A DNA stretch of 64,000 bases from Taklimakanibacter lacteus (GCA_003576695.1 QOZQ01000002.1:1-64000), one strand, 5' to 3'; positions 46,284 to 55,410 are shown, counted from the first letter of the stretch. Notes: generated from the sequence alone by a model not told the origin. Numbers and translations are program-made.

Positions 46284-47459
46284 ATGGGACGCATCAGGGT
46301 AGGGGTGATCGGCGCGGGCGGCATCGCCCAGATCGAGCATGTGCCCAACCTCCTGCGCCTCAGGGACCGTTTCGAGCTCTTAGGCGTCTGCGATCCTTCG
46401 GCCATTGCCCGGGATTTCATGGCCGACCGCTATGGCATCGCCACTTTCGAAAGCGTCGAGCATCTCCTGCATGTGCCGCTGGACGCCGTCGTCATCGCCT
46501 CGCCCGATGCGCTGCACAAGGAGCAGGCGCTTTCTGCCTTGGCAAAGGGGCTTCATGTCTTCTGCGAGAAGCCCCTCTGCTATGGCAGCGCCGACATTGC
46601 CGAGCTGATCGCCCAGCGCGACAAGGCCGGGCGCGTCCTCCAGGTCGGCTATATGAAGCGCTTCGATCCGGCCTTCGAGGCAGCGCTCGATCTCCTGCCC
46701 GGCGACGCCTCGGCGCTGCGCCACATCTGCGTCGAAGTGACCGATCCCGATGCCTGGCCCTTCATCCGCCATCATGAGTGGCGGCGCGGCGATGACGTGC
46801 CGAGGCCGCTCATCGCCGCGGTGGCGCGCAAGCAGAAGGAGCAGGTCGCGCGCGCCGTGGGCCTGAAGCTCGACGATGCCGCCTATCGCGGCTTCTGCGC
46901 CGCCTTTGCGTCATCGCTGGTGCATGACGTCAATGCCGTGCATGGCTTGCTCGACCGCCTCGGCATCGAAGATGGCGAGGTCACCGGCGCCGCCCTCTAT
47001 GCCGGCGGCGATGGCGGCCATGGCAGCGTGAAATTGCGCGGCGGCCAGGCTCTGTGGACGATGACGCATCTGACCGTCCCCCGGCTTCCCGATTATCGCG
47101 AGCGCATCAGCCTTTATTTCGACGATGCGACGCTCGAGCTCGAATTCCCCTCGCCCTGGCTCAATCACCAGCCCACCCGCCTCACGCTGAAGCGCGCCCG
47201 CGGCCACCAGCTCCATGTCGAGGACATCCGCGTCGGCTATGAGGAAGCCTTCATCGAAGAGCTCAAGGGCTTCGCCGATGCAATTACCGGTGAAGCACCC
47301 CAGCGCAACACCGCCGAAGAAGCCGCCCGCGACATGGACCTGCTCTGCGCTCTGGCGCGCGCATCAATACCCTCGCCCCGCTTCAGCGGGGAGAGGGAGG
47401 GACCCATTGCGCAGCAATGGGAGGGTGAGGGGCATATGAAACGAGGAGTCCCCGCGTGA
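46284..47459 (+). CDS. Gfo/Idh/MocA oxidoreductase with repeat-derived C-terminus
   Basis: A 391-aa NAD(P)-dependent sugar or inositol oxidoreductase. The Rossmann motif VGVIGAGGIAQIEHVP is at residues 5-20, AVVIASPDALHKEQA and the FCEKPLC lysine follow, then VLQVGYMKRFDPAF. The start at 46284 fits the family; ATG 46266 is an alternative. The last about 28 residues (from PSPRFSGEREGP to MKRGVPA) are encoded by a REP-like element rather than by family sequence. It overlaps the next gene by four bases (GTGA). Confidence 0.85.
   Translation: MGRIRVGVIGAGGIAQIEHVPNLLRLRDRFELLGVCDPSAIARDFMADRYGIATFESVEHLLHVPLDAVVIASPDALHKEQALSALAKGLHVFCEKPLCYGSADIAELIAQRDKAGRVLQVGYMKRFDPAFEAALDLLPGDASALRHICVEVTDPDAWPFIRHHEWRRGDDVPRPLIAAVARKQKEQVARAVGLKLDDAAYRGFCAAFASSLVHDVNAVHGLLDRLGIEDGEVTGAALYAGGDGGHGSVKLRGGQALWTMTHLTVPRLPDYRERISLYFDDATLELEFPSPWLNHQPTRLTLKRARGHQLHVEDIRVGYEEAFIEELKGFADAITGEAPQRNTAEEAARDMDLLCALARASIPSPRFSGEREGPIAQQWEGEGHMKRGVPA
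47371..47440. repeat. REP-like palindrome inside a reading frame (CTCGCCCCGCTTCAG family)
   Basis: CCCCGCTTCAGCGGGG followed by CCCATTGC-GCAGCAATGGG and GTGAGGGG, a single copy fully within the 3' part of the upstream oxidoreductase frame. Family members at 11171-11385 and 31799-31951 are intergenic pairs. Confidence 0.85.
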
Positions 47460-48355
47460 AAGTCCGCATCGGCATCAACCCCATCACCTGGACGAATGAC
47501 GATGTGCCGGAGCTCGGCGGCGACACGCCGCTCGAGACCTGTCTTTCCGAGACGAAGCAGGCGGGCTATGCCGGCACCGAGCTGGGCGGCAAGTTTCCGC
47601 GCGACGCCGGCGTGCTGAAGCCCATCATGGCGCGCCATGGGCTCGCTGTGATCTCGGGCTGGTATGATGGGCGCTGCGCCGAGAAGGAGGTCGCGGCCGA
47701 GATGGAGGCGATCGGCCCGCATCTGACCCTCCTGAAGGAGATGGGCGCGAAGCATGTGGTCTATGCCGACACATCGCTCGGCCGCCACGGCGCCATCTGG
47801 GCCCCGATCTCTCAACGTCCCTCGCTCAAGCCCGATGAATGGCCGGTCTATGGAAGGAAGCTCACGCAGCTCGCCGAGCGCATGGCCGATTTCAGCGTGC
47901 GCATGGCCTTCCATCACCATATGGGCACGATCGTCGAGACCGATGCGGAAGTGGGCCTGTTGATGCGCCACACCGGCGAGGCGGTCGGCCTCCTTTATGA
48001 CACTGGCCATTCTATCTTTTCCGGCGGCGATCCGCTCGCCCTCGTCAAGGCGCAGGTGAAGCGCATCGTCCATGTCCATTGCAAGGATGCGCGCAAGCCC
48101 GTGCTTGAACGGGCGCGCCGCGATGATATGAGTTTCATGGGCGCGGTGATGGACGGTATCTTCACCGTGCCGGGCGACGGCTTCATCGATTATGCTGCCA
48201 TCCTGAAAGTGTTGGCGGCGAATGGTTACGAAGGTTGGCTGGTGGTCGAGGCCGAGCAGGATCCCAGGAAGGCGCATCCGCTCACTTACGCCACCATGGG
48301 CTTCCGCAACCTGTCGTGCCTGGCGAAGGAGGCAGGCTTTACCGTGGTGAACTAA
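47456..48355 (+). CDS. iolE: Inosose dehydratase-like protein
   Basis: A 299-aa TIM-barrel enzyme closely resembling myo-inosose-2 dehydratase. Visible are IGINPITWTNDDVPELGG, AGYAGTELGGKFPRD, VISGWYDGR, AFHHHMGTIVET, LLYDTGHSIFSGGDP, VHVHCKDAR and VVEAEQDPRKA, the last providing metal ligands. Start codon is GTG at 47456 with GAGGAG upstream, overlapping the preceding stop (GTGA). The cluster lacks iolB, iolC and iolD, so its substrate may be a modified inositol or another cyclitol. Confidence 0.86.
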   Translation: MKVRIGINPITWTNDDVPELGGDTPLETCLSETKQAGYAGTELGGKFPRDAGVLKPIMARHGLAVISGWYDGRCAEKEVAAEMEAIGPHLTLLKEMGAKHVVYADTSLGRHGAIWAPISQRPSLKPDEWPVYGRKLTQLAERMADFSVRMAFHHHMGTIVETDAEVGLLMRHTGEAVGLLYDTGHSIFSGGDPLALVKAQVKRIVHVHCKDARKPVLERARRDDMSFMGAVMDGIFTVPGDGFIDYAAILKVLAANGYEGWLVVEAEQDPRKAHPLTYATMGFRNLSCLAKEAGFTVVN

Positions 48356-48367
48356 ATCCCACAATCC

Positions 48368-48417
48368 GTCATCCCGGCGAAAGTGACGCAACTGCGTCGC
48401 TTTCGCCGGGATGACGA
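48368..48417. repeat. Short GTCATCCCGG-family palindrome
   Basis: CGTCATCCCGGCGAAAG - TGACGCAACTGCGTC - CTTTCGCCGGGATGACG: a minimal element with a near-perfect 17-bp stem between the IolE-like gene and the binding-protein gene. Confidence 0.85.
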
Positions 48418-48463
48418 CAATAAGAAACTAGCCGAAGCATAACAACCAGGAGGAAACGCAAAC

Positions 48464-49414
48464 ATGATCTCGAAACTGATGAAACCGCTGCTCGGCCTTG
48501 TGGCCGCGCTCACACTGATGTCCGCCGCATCGCTCACCGCCGCGGCGGATGAAACCCGCGTCGTCTTCGTCACCCATGGCCAGTCGGGCGATCCCTATTG
48601 GTCGGTGGTCAAGAACGGCATGGACGATGCCGCCAAGACTCTGGGCGTGAAGGCCGAATATCTGGCGCCCGAGACCTTCGACATGGCGAAGATGGCGCAG
48701 ATGATCGATGCCGCCACCGCATCCAAGCCCGACGGCCTCGTCGTCTCGATCGCCGATCCCGCCGCCTTGAGCGGGCCGGTGAAGAATGCGGTCGCTTCCG
48801 GCATTCCGGTCATCGTGATCGATTCGGGCGGCGGCAAGCTCACTAAGGAACTGGGCGGGCTCCTCTATCTCGGCCAGAGCGAATATGAGGCGGGCGTGCT
48901 GGCGGGCGAGCGCATCGCCAAGCTCGGCGTCAAGAAGGCGGTCTGCGCCAATCACGAGGTCGGCAATGTCAGCCTCGATGACCGCTGCGCCGGCTTCGCC
49001 AAGGGCCTCGGCGCCGATGTGCCGGTGCTCAATGGCGTGATGGACCCGACCGAGATGAAGAACCGCATCATCGGCTATCTCAACGCCAATCCGGGCACCG
49101 AGTTCATCCTCACCGTCGGCATCGGCGGCGCCGAGCCCGGTCTCATGGCGCTGGACGAGCTGGGCCTCGCCGGCAAGGTGAAGATCGGCACCTTCGACCT
49201 GTCGCCCACGATCCTCAAGGCCACGGCCGACGGCAAGATGGAATGGGGCATCGATGCGCAGCAATATGCCATGGGTTATGTTCCAGTGGTGATGTTCGAC
49301 CTGTGGAAGAAATACAAGATCGCCCCCATCGCCGACTACCCGACCGGCCCCGGCTTCGTCACCAAGGAGACTGCGGCGTCGGTCATCGAATTGTCGAAAC
49401 AGGGCAAGCGGTAG
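48464..49414 (+). CDS. Sugar ABC transporter substrate-binding protein (CUT2 type)
   Basis: A 316-aa periplasmic binding protein of the ribose/inositol type. A signal peptide (LLGLVAALTLMSAASLTAAA) precedes VVFVTHGQSGDPYWSVVKNG, AQMIDAATASKPDGLVVSIA, IPVIVIDSGGG and FILTVGIGGAEPGLMAL, the standard two-lobe layout. RBS AGGAGG. It heads the importer genes and is separated from the permease by a pair of palindromic repeats, as in the other two ABC operons of the window. Confidence 0.89.
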   Translation: MISKLMKPLLGLVAALTLMSAASLTAAADETRVVFVTHGQSGDPYWSVVKNGMDDAAKTLGVKAEYLAPETFDMAKMAQMIDAATASKPDGLVVSIADPAALSGPVKNAVASGIPVIVIDSGGGKLTKELGGLLYLGQSEYEAGVLAGERIAKLGVKKAVCANHEVGNVSLDDRCAGFAKGLGADVPVLNGVMDPTEMKNRIIGYLNANPGTEFILTVGIGGAEPGLMALDELGLAGKVKIGTFDLSPTILKATADGKMEWGIDAQQYAMGYVPVVMFDLWKKYKIAPIADYPTGPGFVTKETAASVIELSKQGKR

Positions 49415-49424
49415 AAGCATCACT

Positions 49425-49570
49425 TCCCCTCCCCCCTGCGGGGAGGGGTTAGGGGTGGGGGTCGGGTGGTGTTGCAGATTGGGTAATATTCACTGCTCAA
49501 AGAAATCCCGTGAGACCACCCGACCCCCACCCCGACGCTTCGCGTCGACCCTCCCCGCAAGGGGGAGGGT
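49425..49570. repeat. Inverted pair of REP-like palindromes (CCCCTCCCCC family)
   Basis: Copies at about 49425-49468 and 49516-49570 face each other between the binding-protein stop (49414) and the permease start (49593). Same family as 28493-28638. Confidence 0.82.
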
Positions 49571-49592
49571 CATGTTGGAGGAACCAATCCAC

Positions 49593-50690
49593 ATGACCAC
49601 CGATACACGCGACGAAAGGGTGCGCGCCGTTCCGACACTGAGCCGGCTCCTCGCCCGGCCCGAGCTCGGCGCCGTCGCCGGCGCCTTGCTGGTCTTCGCC
49701 TTCTTCGCGGTGACGGCCGGCGGCTCGGGCATCTACAGCGCCAAGGGCATCGTCAATTTCCTCGAAATATCGGCCCAGCTCGGCATCCTCGCCGCCCCGG
49801 TGGCGCTGCTCATGATCGCCGGTGAGTTCGACCTGTCGGTCGGCTCGATGATCGGCTTTGCCGGCATCGCCATCGCCATACCGACCCTCGCCTGGGGCTG
49901 GCCGATCTGGCTCGCCGTGCTGTTCGCCTTCGCCGTCTGCGGCTTCTTCGGCTATCTCAACGGCCTCATCGTGGTGAAGACCGGCCTTCCGTCCTTCATC
50001 GTCACACTGGGCAGCCTTTTCATGCTGCGCGGCCTCACCCTCGGCATCATGCGCGGCGTCACCGGCCGCACCCAGGCCTCCGGCCTGCATGAATATTCCA
50101 GGGACGACTGGATCACGCCGTTCTTTTCCGGCCAGGTGCTGCGGACGCCGGTCGCCTGGCTCGCCGATCTCGGCATCATCGGCAAGCGCGCCGATGGCCT
50201 GCCGATGATCACCGGCATTCCGATGTCGATCATCTGGTGGATCGCGCTCACGCTGTTCTGCACCTGGCTTCTCACCCGCACCCGCTTCGGCAACTGGATC
50301 TTCGCCGCGGGCGGCGAGGCCAATGCGGCGCGCAATCTGGGCGTGCCGGTGGCGCGCACCAAGATCACACTGTTCGTCTTCACCGCTCTGGCCGCCACCC
50401 TCTTCGCCGCAATCCAGGTGCTGGTCACCGGCTCCGCCGACACGCTGCGCGGCAATCTCAAGGAGTTCGAGGCCATCATCGCGGTGGTGATCGGCGGCAC
50501 GCTGCTCACCGGCGGCTATGGCTCGGCCATCGGCGCCATGTTCGGCGCCCTCATCTTCGGCGTCGTGCAGATGGGCATCTTCTATACCGGCATCGACACC
50601 GACTGGTTCAAGCTCTTCATGGGCGCCATGATGGTGACGGCGGTGTTGTTCAATTCCTATGTGCGCAACCGCGCCATGCGGAACCGCTGA
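49593..50690 (+). CDS. Sugar ABC transporter permease (CUT2 type)
   Basis: A 365-aa inner-membrane permease of the RbsC/XylH family with about ten hydrophobic segments. Family motifs include [50 protein letters not shown] and the ATPase-contact [18 protein letters not shown]. The ATG at 49593 has GGAGGA upstream. Its stop overlaps the ATPase start by one base (TGATG). Confidence 0.89.
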   Translation: MTTDTRDERVRAVPTLSRLLARPELGAVAGALLVFAFFAVTAGGSGIYSAKGIVNFLEISAQLGILAAPVALLMIAGEFDLSVGSMIGFAGIAIAIPTLAWGWPIWLAVLFAFAVCGFFGYLNGLIVVKTGLPSFIVTLGSLFMLRGLTLGIMRGVTGRTQASGLHEYSRDDWITPFFSGQVLRTPVAWLADLGIIGKRADGLPMITGIPMSIIWWIALTLFCTWLLTRTRFGNWIFAAGGEANAARNLGVPVARTKITLFVFTALAATLFAAIQVLVTGSADTLRGNLKEFEAIIAVVIGGTLLTGGYGSAIGAMFGALIFGVVQMGIFYTGIDTDWFKLFMGAMMVTAVLFNSYVRNRAMRNR

Positions 50691-51508
50691 TGACGGCGCC
50701 CCTGATCGAGCTGCAGCGCGTCAGCAAATATTTCGGCACCGTCATCGCGCTGAAGGAGGTGTCCTTCGATCTCAAGGCCGGCGAGGTCCATTGTCTCCTC
50801 GGCGACAATGGCGCCGGCAAGTCGACGCTCATCAAGATATTGTCCGGCGTGCATGTGCCGGACGAGGGCGCCATTTTGGTCGCGGGCGAGCCGGCGCGCT
50901 TCGGGTCGCCGCGCGAGACGCTCGATCGCGGCATCGCCACCGTCTATCAGGACCTGGCGCTGGTGCCCCTGATGAGCGTGGCGCGCAATTTCTTCCTGGG
51001 CCGCGAGCCGATGCGCCGCCTCGGCCCGATCAGGCAGCTCGATATCGATTATGCCAACCGCACCGCCTGGCGCGAATTGCGCGACATGGGCATCGAATTG
51101 CGCGATCCCGAGCAGCCGGTCGGCACGCTGTCGGGCGGCGAGCGCCAGTGCCTCGCCATTGCCCGCGCCATCCATTTCGGCGCCAAGGTGCTGATCCTCG
51201 ATGAGCCGACCTCGGCGCTGGGCGTCCACCAGGCCTCGATCGTCTTGAAGCTGGTCGTCGAATCGCGGGCGCGCGGCCTCGGCGTCATCTTCATCTCGCA
51301 CAATGTCCATCACGCCTATGTGGTGGGCGACCGCTTCACCATCCTGAAGCGCGGCCGGAGTGCCGGCACCTATGCGAGAAGCGACATCAGCCGCGACCAG
51401 CTCCTCCATCTGATGGCGGGCGGCAAGGAATTGGTCGACCTCGAAGCCGAGATCGCCCGGCTTTCCACCAGCGCGTCATCCCGGCGAAAGCCGGGACCCA
51501 TTCAATAA
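50690..51508 (+). CDS. Sugar ABC transporter ATPase (single-domain CUT2 type)
   Basis: A 272-aa ATPase with Walker [17 protein letters not shown] near residue 38, Q-loop VYQDLALVP, signature [14 protein letters not shown] and Walker [14 protein letters not shown]-loop FISHN. It has one nucleotide-binding domain where many CUT2 importers have two, as in FrcA-like systems. The last about 12 residues ([12 protein letters not shown]) are encoded by a GTCATCCCGG-family repeat, so the native C-terminus was probably replaced. Confidence 0.88.
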   Translation: MTAPLIELQRVSKYFGTVIALKEVSFDLKAGEVHCLLGDNGAGKSTLIKILSGVHVPDEGAILVAGEPARFGSPRETLDRGIATVYQDLALVPLMSVARNFFLGREPMRRLGPIRQLDIDYANRTAWRELRDMGIELRDPEQPVGTLSGGERQCLAIARAIHFGAKVLILDEPTSALGVHQASIVLKLVVESRARGLGVIFISHNVHHAYVVGDRFTILKRGRSAGTYARSDISRDQLLHLMAGGKELVDLEAEIARLSTSASSRRKPGPIQ

Positions 51509-51574
51509 GTGCATGTGGGCGGCGTTGCCTGCCTTGAGAGAATTAGGGGATCCCTGCTTTCGCCGGGATGACGG
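51474..51574. repeat. GTCATCCCGGCGAAAG-family palindromic repeat overlapping two genes' edges
   Basis: Left end CGTCATCCCGGCGAAAGCCGG is inside the ATPase frame; right end CTTTCGCCGGGATGACGG contains an ATG in frame with the next gene, 21 bp before its likely true start. Confidence 0.85.
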
Positions 51575-51588
51575 AAGAGAGAAAGAGC

Positions 51589-52713
51589 ATGGATAGAATC
51601 GGCGTCGGCCTGATCGGGACGGGGTTCATGGGCAAATGCCATGCCATGGCCTATGGCGCGGTAAAGGCGGTGTTCGGCGACGTGCCGGCGGTCGACCGCA
51701 TCGCTCTGTGCGATGTCGACAAGGCCCATACGACGAAGCTCGCGCATGAGTTCGGCTTTGCGCGGGCGACCACCGACTGGCGCGATCTCCTCGCCGATCC
51801 ATCGATCTCGCTCATCTCGGTCACCTCGCCCAACGGGCTTCATCGCGAGATGGCGGTGGCGGCTCTCGCCGCCGGCAAGCATGTCTGGTGCGAGAAGCCG
51901 ATGGCGCTCACTTTGGCCGATGCCGAGGCGATGACGGCGGCCGCGGCCGAAGCGAAAGGCCAGGCGACGGCATTGGGCTATGGCTATCTGCGCAACCCGG
52001 CTTTGCAATATGCAAAATCGCTGATCGCCGAAGGGGCGCTGGGCGATGTCTTCGATTTCCGCGGCAGCGTGGATGAGGACTACATGGCCGATCCCGATCT
52101 GCCCTGGTCCTGGCGCCTGCGGGCGAAAGACGCGGGCCTCGGCACGCTGGGCGATCTCACCGTGCATCTGGTGTCGCTCGCCCGGGAACTGATGGGTCCG
52201 ATAGCGCGCCTCACCGCCATGGTCGATGTGGTGCATGAGGAACGCCCCGTGCCGGGCGGTGCTGCCAAAGCCAGGGTCGAGAATGACGACATCGCCCATG
52301 CGCTGGTGCGCTTCGGGTCGGGCGCGCGCGGCGTCCTGACCTCGAGCCGCGTGGCCCATGGCCGCAAGAACGGCCTCAAGCTCGAAGTGCATGGCGCGAA
52401 GGGCACGCTGTGGCTCGACAATGAGCGCATGAACGAGCTCAATCTCTATCTGGCCGAAGGTCCGCCGGAACGCCGCGGCTTCCGCCGCATTCTCTCAGGC
52501 CCGCATCATGCGGCCTATGGAAAACTATGCCCGGCGCCCGGCCATGGGCTTGGTTTCAACGAGTTGAAGGTGATCGAGCTCGCCGAGCTGCTCTATCAGG
52601 TGACGGGCCGGCCGTCGCAATCCGTCACTTTTGCCAAGGGCCTCGAAATCGAGAAGGTGATCCACGCTTTCGCCCGCTCCGCCCAGCATGGCCAATGGGT
52701 GGATGTGGCATGA
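51589..52713 (+). CDS. Gfo/Idh/MocA oxidoreductase
   Basis: A 374-aa NAD(P)-dependent oxidoreductase. Rossmann motif GVGLIGTGFMGKCHAMAY at residues 5-22, VTSPNGLHREMA, VWCEKPMAL (lysine of the EKP motif), and DLTVHLVSLARELMG with the catalytic His. The ATG at 51589 has a GGAAGAGAG site; the upstream ATG at 51568 is within a repeat. With the first oxidoreductase and the IolE-like enzyme it likely oxidises a cyclitol or sugar imported by the adjacent ABC system. Last gene of the operon, followed by a terminator. Confidence 0.89.
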   Translation: MDRIGVGLIGTGFMGKCHAMAYGAVKAVFGDVPAVDRIALCDVDKAHTTKLAHEFGFARATTDWRDLLADPSISLISVTSPNGLHREMAVAALAAGKHVWCEKPMALTLADAEAMTAAAAEAKGQATALGYGYLRNPALQYAKSLIAEGALGDVFDFRGSVDEDYMADPDLPWSWRLRAKDAGLGTLGDLTVHLVSLARELMGPIARLTAMVDVVHEERPVPGGAAKARVENDDIAHALVRFGSGARGVLTSSRVAHGRKNGLKLEVHGAKGTLWLDNERMNELNLYLAEGPPERRGFRRILSGPHHAAYGKLCPAPGHGLGFNELKVIELAELLYQVTGRPSQSVTFAKGLEIEKVIHAFARSAQHGQWVDVA

Positions 52714-52720
52714 ATAAAAA

Positions 52721-52744
52721 CGGAGGCAGCTTGCGCTGCCTCCG
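52721..52744. terminator. Strong 10-bp hairpin terminator
   Basis: CGGAGGCAGC-TTGC-GCTGCCTCCG, a perfect 10-bp stem with a four-base loop, starts 8 bp after the oxidoreductase stop. An A-run lies on the left and only a short pyrimidine run on the right. It marks the end of the 46284-52713 operon. Confidence 0.8.
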
Positions 52745-52792
52745 TCCCCAATCCTCTCGCCCTATTATTCCATCTCCCGCCTACCAGAATTT

Positions 52793-52828
52793 CCCCTTCT
52801 CCCATCGCTTCGCAATGGGAGAGGGGGA
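52793..52828. repeat. Single REP-like unit (CTCCCATCGCTTCGC family)
   Basis: CCCCTTCTCCCATC-GCTTC-GCAATGGGAGAGGGGG, one palindromic unit just before the metY-like stop at 52846. Related to 4295-4454 and 54208-54342. Confidence 0.65.
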
Positions 52829-52845
52829 ATGTTGGTGAGATCGGG

Positions 52846-54159
52846 CTAAGCCGCCTTCTTCAAACCCTGCGCCTGCTCCAGCGCCTGGTCGAGATCGGCG
52901 ATGATGTCGTCGATATGCTCGATGCCGACCGAGAGCCGCACATAGCCGGGCGTGACACCGGTGGCCAGCTGCTCCTCTTCGGTGAGCTGCGAATGCGTCG
53001 TCGAGGCCGGGTGGATGGCGAGCGAGCGCGCATCGCCGATATTGGCGACATGGTAGAACATCTTGAGCGCATCGATGAAGCCCCGGCCGGCCTCCACCCC
53101 GCCCGCGAGCTCGAAGCCCACCAGCCCGCCGCGTCCGCCTTTCAGATAGGTGGCGGCACGCCGGTCGGTCTCGCGGTCCTTGTGCATGCCGGGGAAGATC
53201 ACCCTGGTCACCGCGTCATGACGGCTCAAATATTCCGCCACCGCTTCGGCATTGCGGCAATGCTCGCGCATGCGCAGCGGCAGGGTCTCCATGCCCTGGA
53301 TGAACTGGAAGGCGTTGAACGGGCTCATGCACATGCCGAGATCGCGCTGCAGCGTGGTGCGGGCCTTCACCAGATAGGCGATGGGGCCCAAGGGCTTCAC
53401 CGCCTCGGTCCAGATGGCGCCGTGATAGCTCGGATCAGGCTCGTTCAGCATCGGGAAGCGCCTGGCATTGGTCTCCCAGTCGAAAGTGCCGCTGTCGATG
53501 ATCGCGCCGCCGATCGAGGTGCCATGGCCGCCGATATATTTCGTCGTCGAATAGACGACGATCGCCGCGCCATGCTCGAAGGGCTTGCAGATGACGGGGG
53601 CTGCCGTGTTGTCCATGACGAGCGGAATGCCGAGGCTCCGGCCGATGCGCGCCACTTCCCCGATCGGAAAGACGGCAAGCTTCGGATTGGGCAGGGTCTC
53701 GGCGTAATAGGCGCGCGTGCGGTCATCGCTCGCTCGGCGGAAAGCTTCCGGATCCTTGGGATCGACGAAGCGCACTTCGATGCCCATGGTGGGGAATGTG
53801 TGCTTGAACAGGTTCCACGTCCCGCCATAGAGATCGGTCGAAGTCACGATATTGTCGCCGGCGCGGCAGATATTCTGCAGCGCCAGCGCCGAGGCCGCCT
53901 GGCCTGAGCTCACCGTCATCGCCGCGGCGCCCCCTTCGAGGGCGGTGAGCTTGAGCTCGAGCGCCTCATTGGTCGGGTTGGTGATGCGGCTGTAGATATG
54001 GGCGATCTCCTTGAGGGCAAAGAGATTGCTCGCATGCTCCGTGTCGCGGAACTGATACGAGGTCGTCTGGTAGATCGGCACCGCCACAGCGCCGGTCACG
54101 GGCTCGGCGCGCGGTCCCGCATGCAGCACGGTGGTCTCGGCATGCTTGGAAGAAGTCAT
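52846..54159 (-). CDS. metY: O-acetylhomoserine sulfhydrylase-like enzyme
   Basis: A 437-aa Cys/Met metabolism PLP enzyme making homocysteine from O-acetylhomoserine and sulfide. Motifs: QTTSYQFRDTEHASNLF, IYSRITNPTNEALELKL, SSGQAAS, STDLYGGTWNL, the VMDNTAA aspartate, the PLP lysine in VYSTTKYIGGHG, and ATTHSQLTEEEQ-like HPASTTHSQLT. The ATG at 54159 has GGAG six bases upstream; ATG 54171 is possible. No SAM riboswitch-like fold is obvious upstream. Confidence 0.89.
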   Translation of the reverse strand: MTSSKHAETTVLHAGPRAEPVTGAVAVPIYQTTSYQFRDTEHASNLFALKEIAHIYSRITNPTNEALELKLTALEGGAAAMTVSSGQAASALALQNICRAGDNIVTSTDLYGGTWNLFKHTFPTMGIEVRFVDPKDPEAFRRASDDRTRAYYAETLPNPKLAVFPIGEVARIGRSLGIPLVMDNTAAPVICKPFEHGAAIVVYSTTKYIGGHGTSIGGAIIDSGTFDWETNARRFPMLNEPDPSYHGAIWTEAVKPLGPIAYLVKARTTLQRDLGMCMSPFNAFQFIQGMETLPLRMREHCRNAEAVAEYLSRHDAVTRVIFPGMHKDRETDRRAATYLKGGRGGLVGFELAGGVEAGRGFIDALKMFYHVANIGDARSLAIHPASTTHSQLTEEEQLATGVTPGYVRLSVGIEHIDDIIADLDQALEQAQGLKKAA

Positions 54160-54207
54160 GGTCGTCTCCATTATTTAAAGGAATCAACGTCGGTCGTCGG
54201 TTCATTT

Positions 54208-54342
54208 CCCCTCGCCCGTTGCGAAGCAATGGGAGAGGGTGCCCGAAGGGCGGGTGAGGGCTCTTTGGCTCCGCCTGTTTGAAGGAAGAGCCCTCATCCG
54301 GCCTGTCGGCCACCTTCTCCCATGCTGCGCACGGGAGAAGGG
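54208..54342. repeat. Inverted pair of REP-like palindromes (CTCGCCCGTTGCGAAG family)
   Basis: Copy one about 54208-54260 (CCCATTGC complement in CGTTGCGAAGCAATGGG) and copy two about 54291-54342 (CTTCTCCC...GGGAGAAG) between the hydrolase stop and the metY promoter. Near-identical arrangement to 4295-4454. Confidence 0.8.
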
Positions 54343-54356
54343 AAAAATGGGTGTCT

Positions 54357-55145
54357 CTAAGCCGCGCGCGTCGGCAATCGCACCATTTGCCTTTCGGCGG
54401 CGCCCAGATGGGCGGTGAGGAATTTCGCCACGGTCGCTGCATGGGTCATCGGCAGGAAATGCCCGGCCCCGCTCACGGGGAGGACTTTCGCATTCGCCAT
54501 CTGACCGGCAACGAGTCTCGTCAGATGCTGGGCCAGCAACGGCGAGTTCTCGCCATAGAGGCAAAGCACCGGACAGGTCACGCGGGCGCAGTCGCTCAAG
54601 CGCCAGCTCTCCGCATCGAGGGCGGCGAAATTGGCGCGGATCAGGCCCAGGCGCTGGACCAGCTTGAGCCGGTTCTCCGCCGGATAGCGCTCGAAGCTGC
54701 CCGGCCCGTTCCAGAAATCGATGAACCGCGCCACGCCGCGCTCGGGCTCGCCCTTGGCCTCGGCATCGTCGAGTGCCGTGACGATATCGGCAATGTCGGC
54801 ATGCATCTGCTGCTCGATGGCATGGCCGTCGCGCAGCAGATGGAAGATCGCCGGCTCGAACAGGGTCAGGCTGGCGATCATGCCGGGCCATTTGACCGCG
54901 ATGCGCAGCGCCAGTGCCGCCCCATAGGAGTGGCCGATGAGATGCACCGGCCCGTCGAAATCGCACAGCCGGCGCATGATCACCAGGGCTTCATCCGACA
55001 GGCTGCGCCTGGCCGCCGGCACTTCCTGCGCGGCATGGCTCGGCAGGTCGAGCGCCACGGTCTCGATGTCCTTCGGCAGCTGATAGACGAGGTCGGCCCA
55101 TTGCCGCCGGCCTCCCGCCGTACCATGCAGCAATACCGCTGACAT
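54357..55145 (-). CDS. Alpha/beta hydrolase
   Basis: A 262-aa hydrolase with the oxyanion-hole LLHGTAGG near residue 5, the nucleophile elbow HLIGHSYGAALAL (Ser of GHSYG near 82) and the C-terminal VSGAGHFLPMTH histidine. The ATG at 55145 gives a typical compact N-terminus; an ATG at 55190 would add 15 Arg-rich residues but overlaps the DUF1127 stop by 8 bp, suggesting coupling. Neither start has a clear RBS. Substrate unknown. Confidence 0.82.
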   Translation of the reverse strand: MSAVLLHGTAGGRRQWADLVYQLPKDIETVALDLPSHAAQEVPAARRSLSDEALVIMRRLCDFDGPVHLIGHSYGAALALRIAVKWPGMIASLTLFEPAIFHLLRDGHAIEQQMHADIADIVTALDDAEAKGEPERGVARFIDFWNGPGSFERYPAENRLKLVQRLGLIRANFAALDAESWRLSDCARVTCPVLCLYGENSPLLAQHLTRLVAGQMANAKVLPVSGAGHFLPMTHAATVAKFLTAHLGAAERQMVRLPTRAA

Positions 55146-55182
55146 GCTACGGCGTCTGGTGGAGCGCCGCATAACGGGAGAT

Positions 55183-55410
55183 CTAGCCATGATTCTTGGT
55201 CTTTCCATGGGCGACGAAAAAGATATCGCCGCGGGTCAAGCCTATGTCTTTCAACATGAAATCATCGAGCGCGTGGAGTTGGCGCGCGCCGCGATTGCGC
55301 TCCAGGCGCAGTCTCACTGCATCCAGAACCGTAGTTGCGAAGCTGCGCCGTATCCCGCGAGCGCCTGAACGCGCGCGGACAGCCTTGCTTCCCGAGGAAG
55401 CTTTGCTCAT
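55183..55410 (-). CDS. DUF1127-family small protein
   Basis: A 75-aa protein. The C-terminal part RQLHALDDFMLKDIGLTRGD is the DUF1127 signature (LDD..LKDIG..R.DI), found in small alphaproteobacterial proteins that in Agrobacterium and Brucella modulate phosphate, fucose or stress genes, partly by RNA binding. ATG 55410 has GGAG seven bases upstream. It lies just upstream of the hydrolase on the same strand. Confidence 0.85.
   Translation of the reverse strand: MSKASSGSKAVRARSGARGIRRSFATTVLDAVRLRLERNRGARQLHALDDFMLKDIGLTRGDIFFVAHGKTKNHG

Noticed and set aside
54160-54356. SAM-II riboswitch upstream of the metY-like gene
   Set aside because: The leader is short and mostly REP-like repeats; no pseudoknot pattern of that riboswitch could be recognised.
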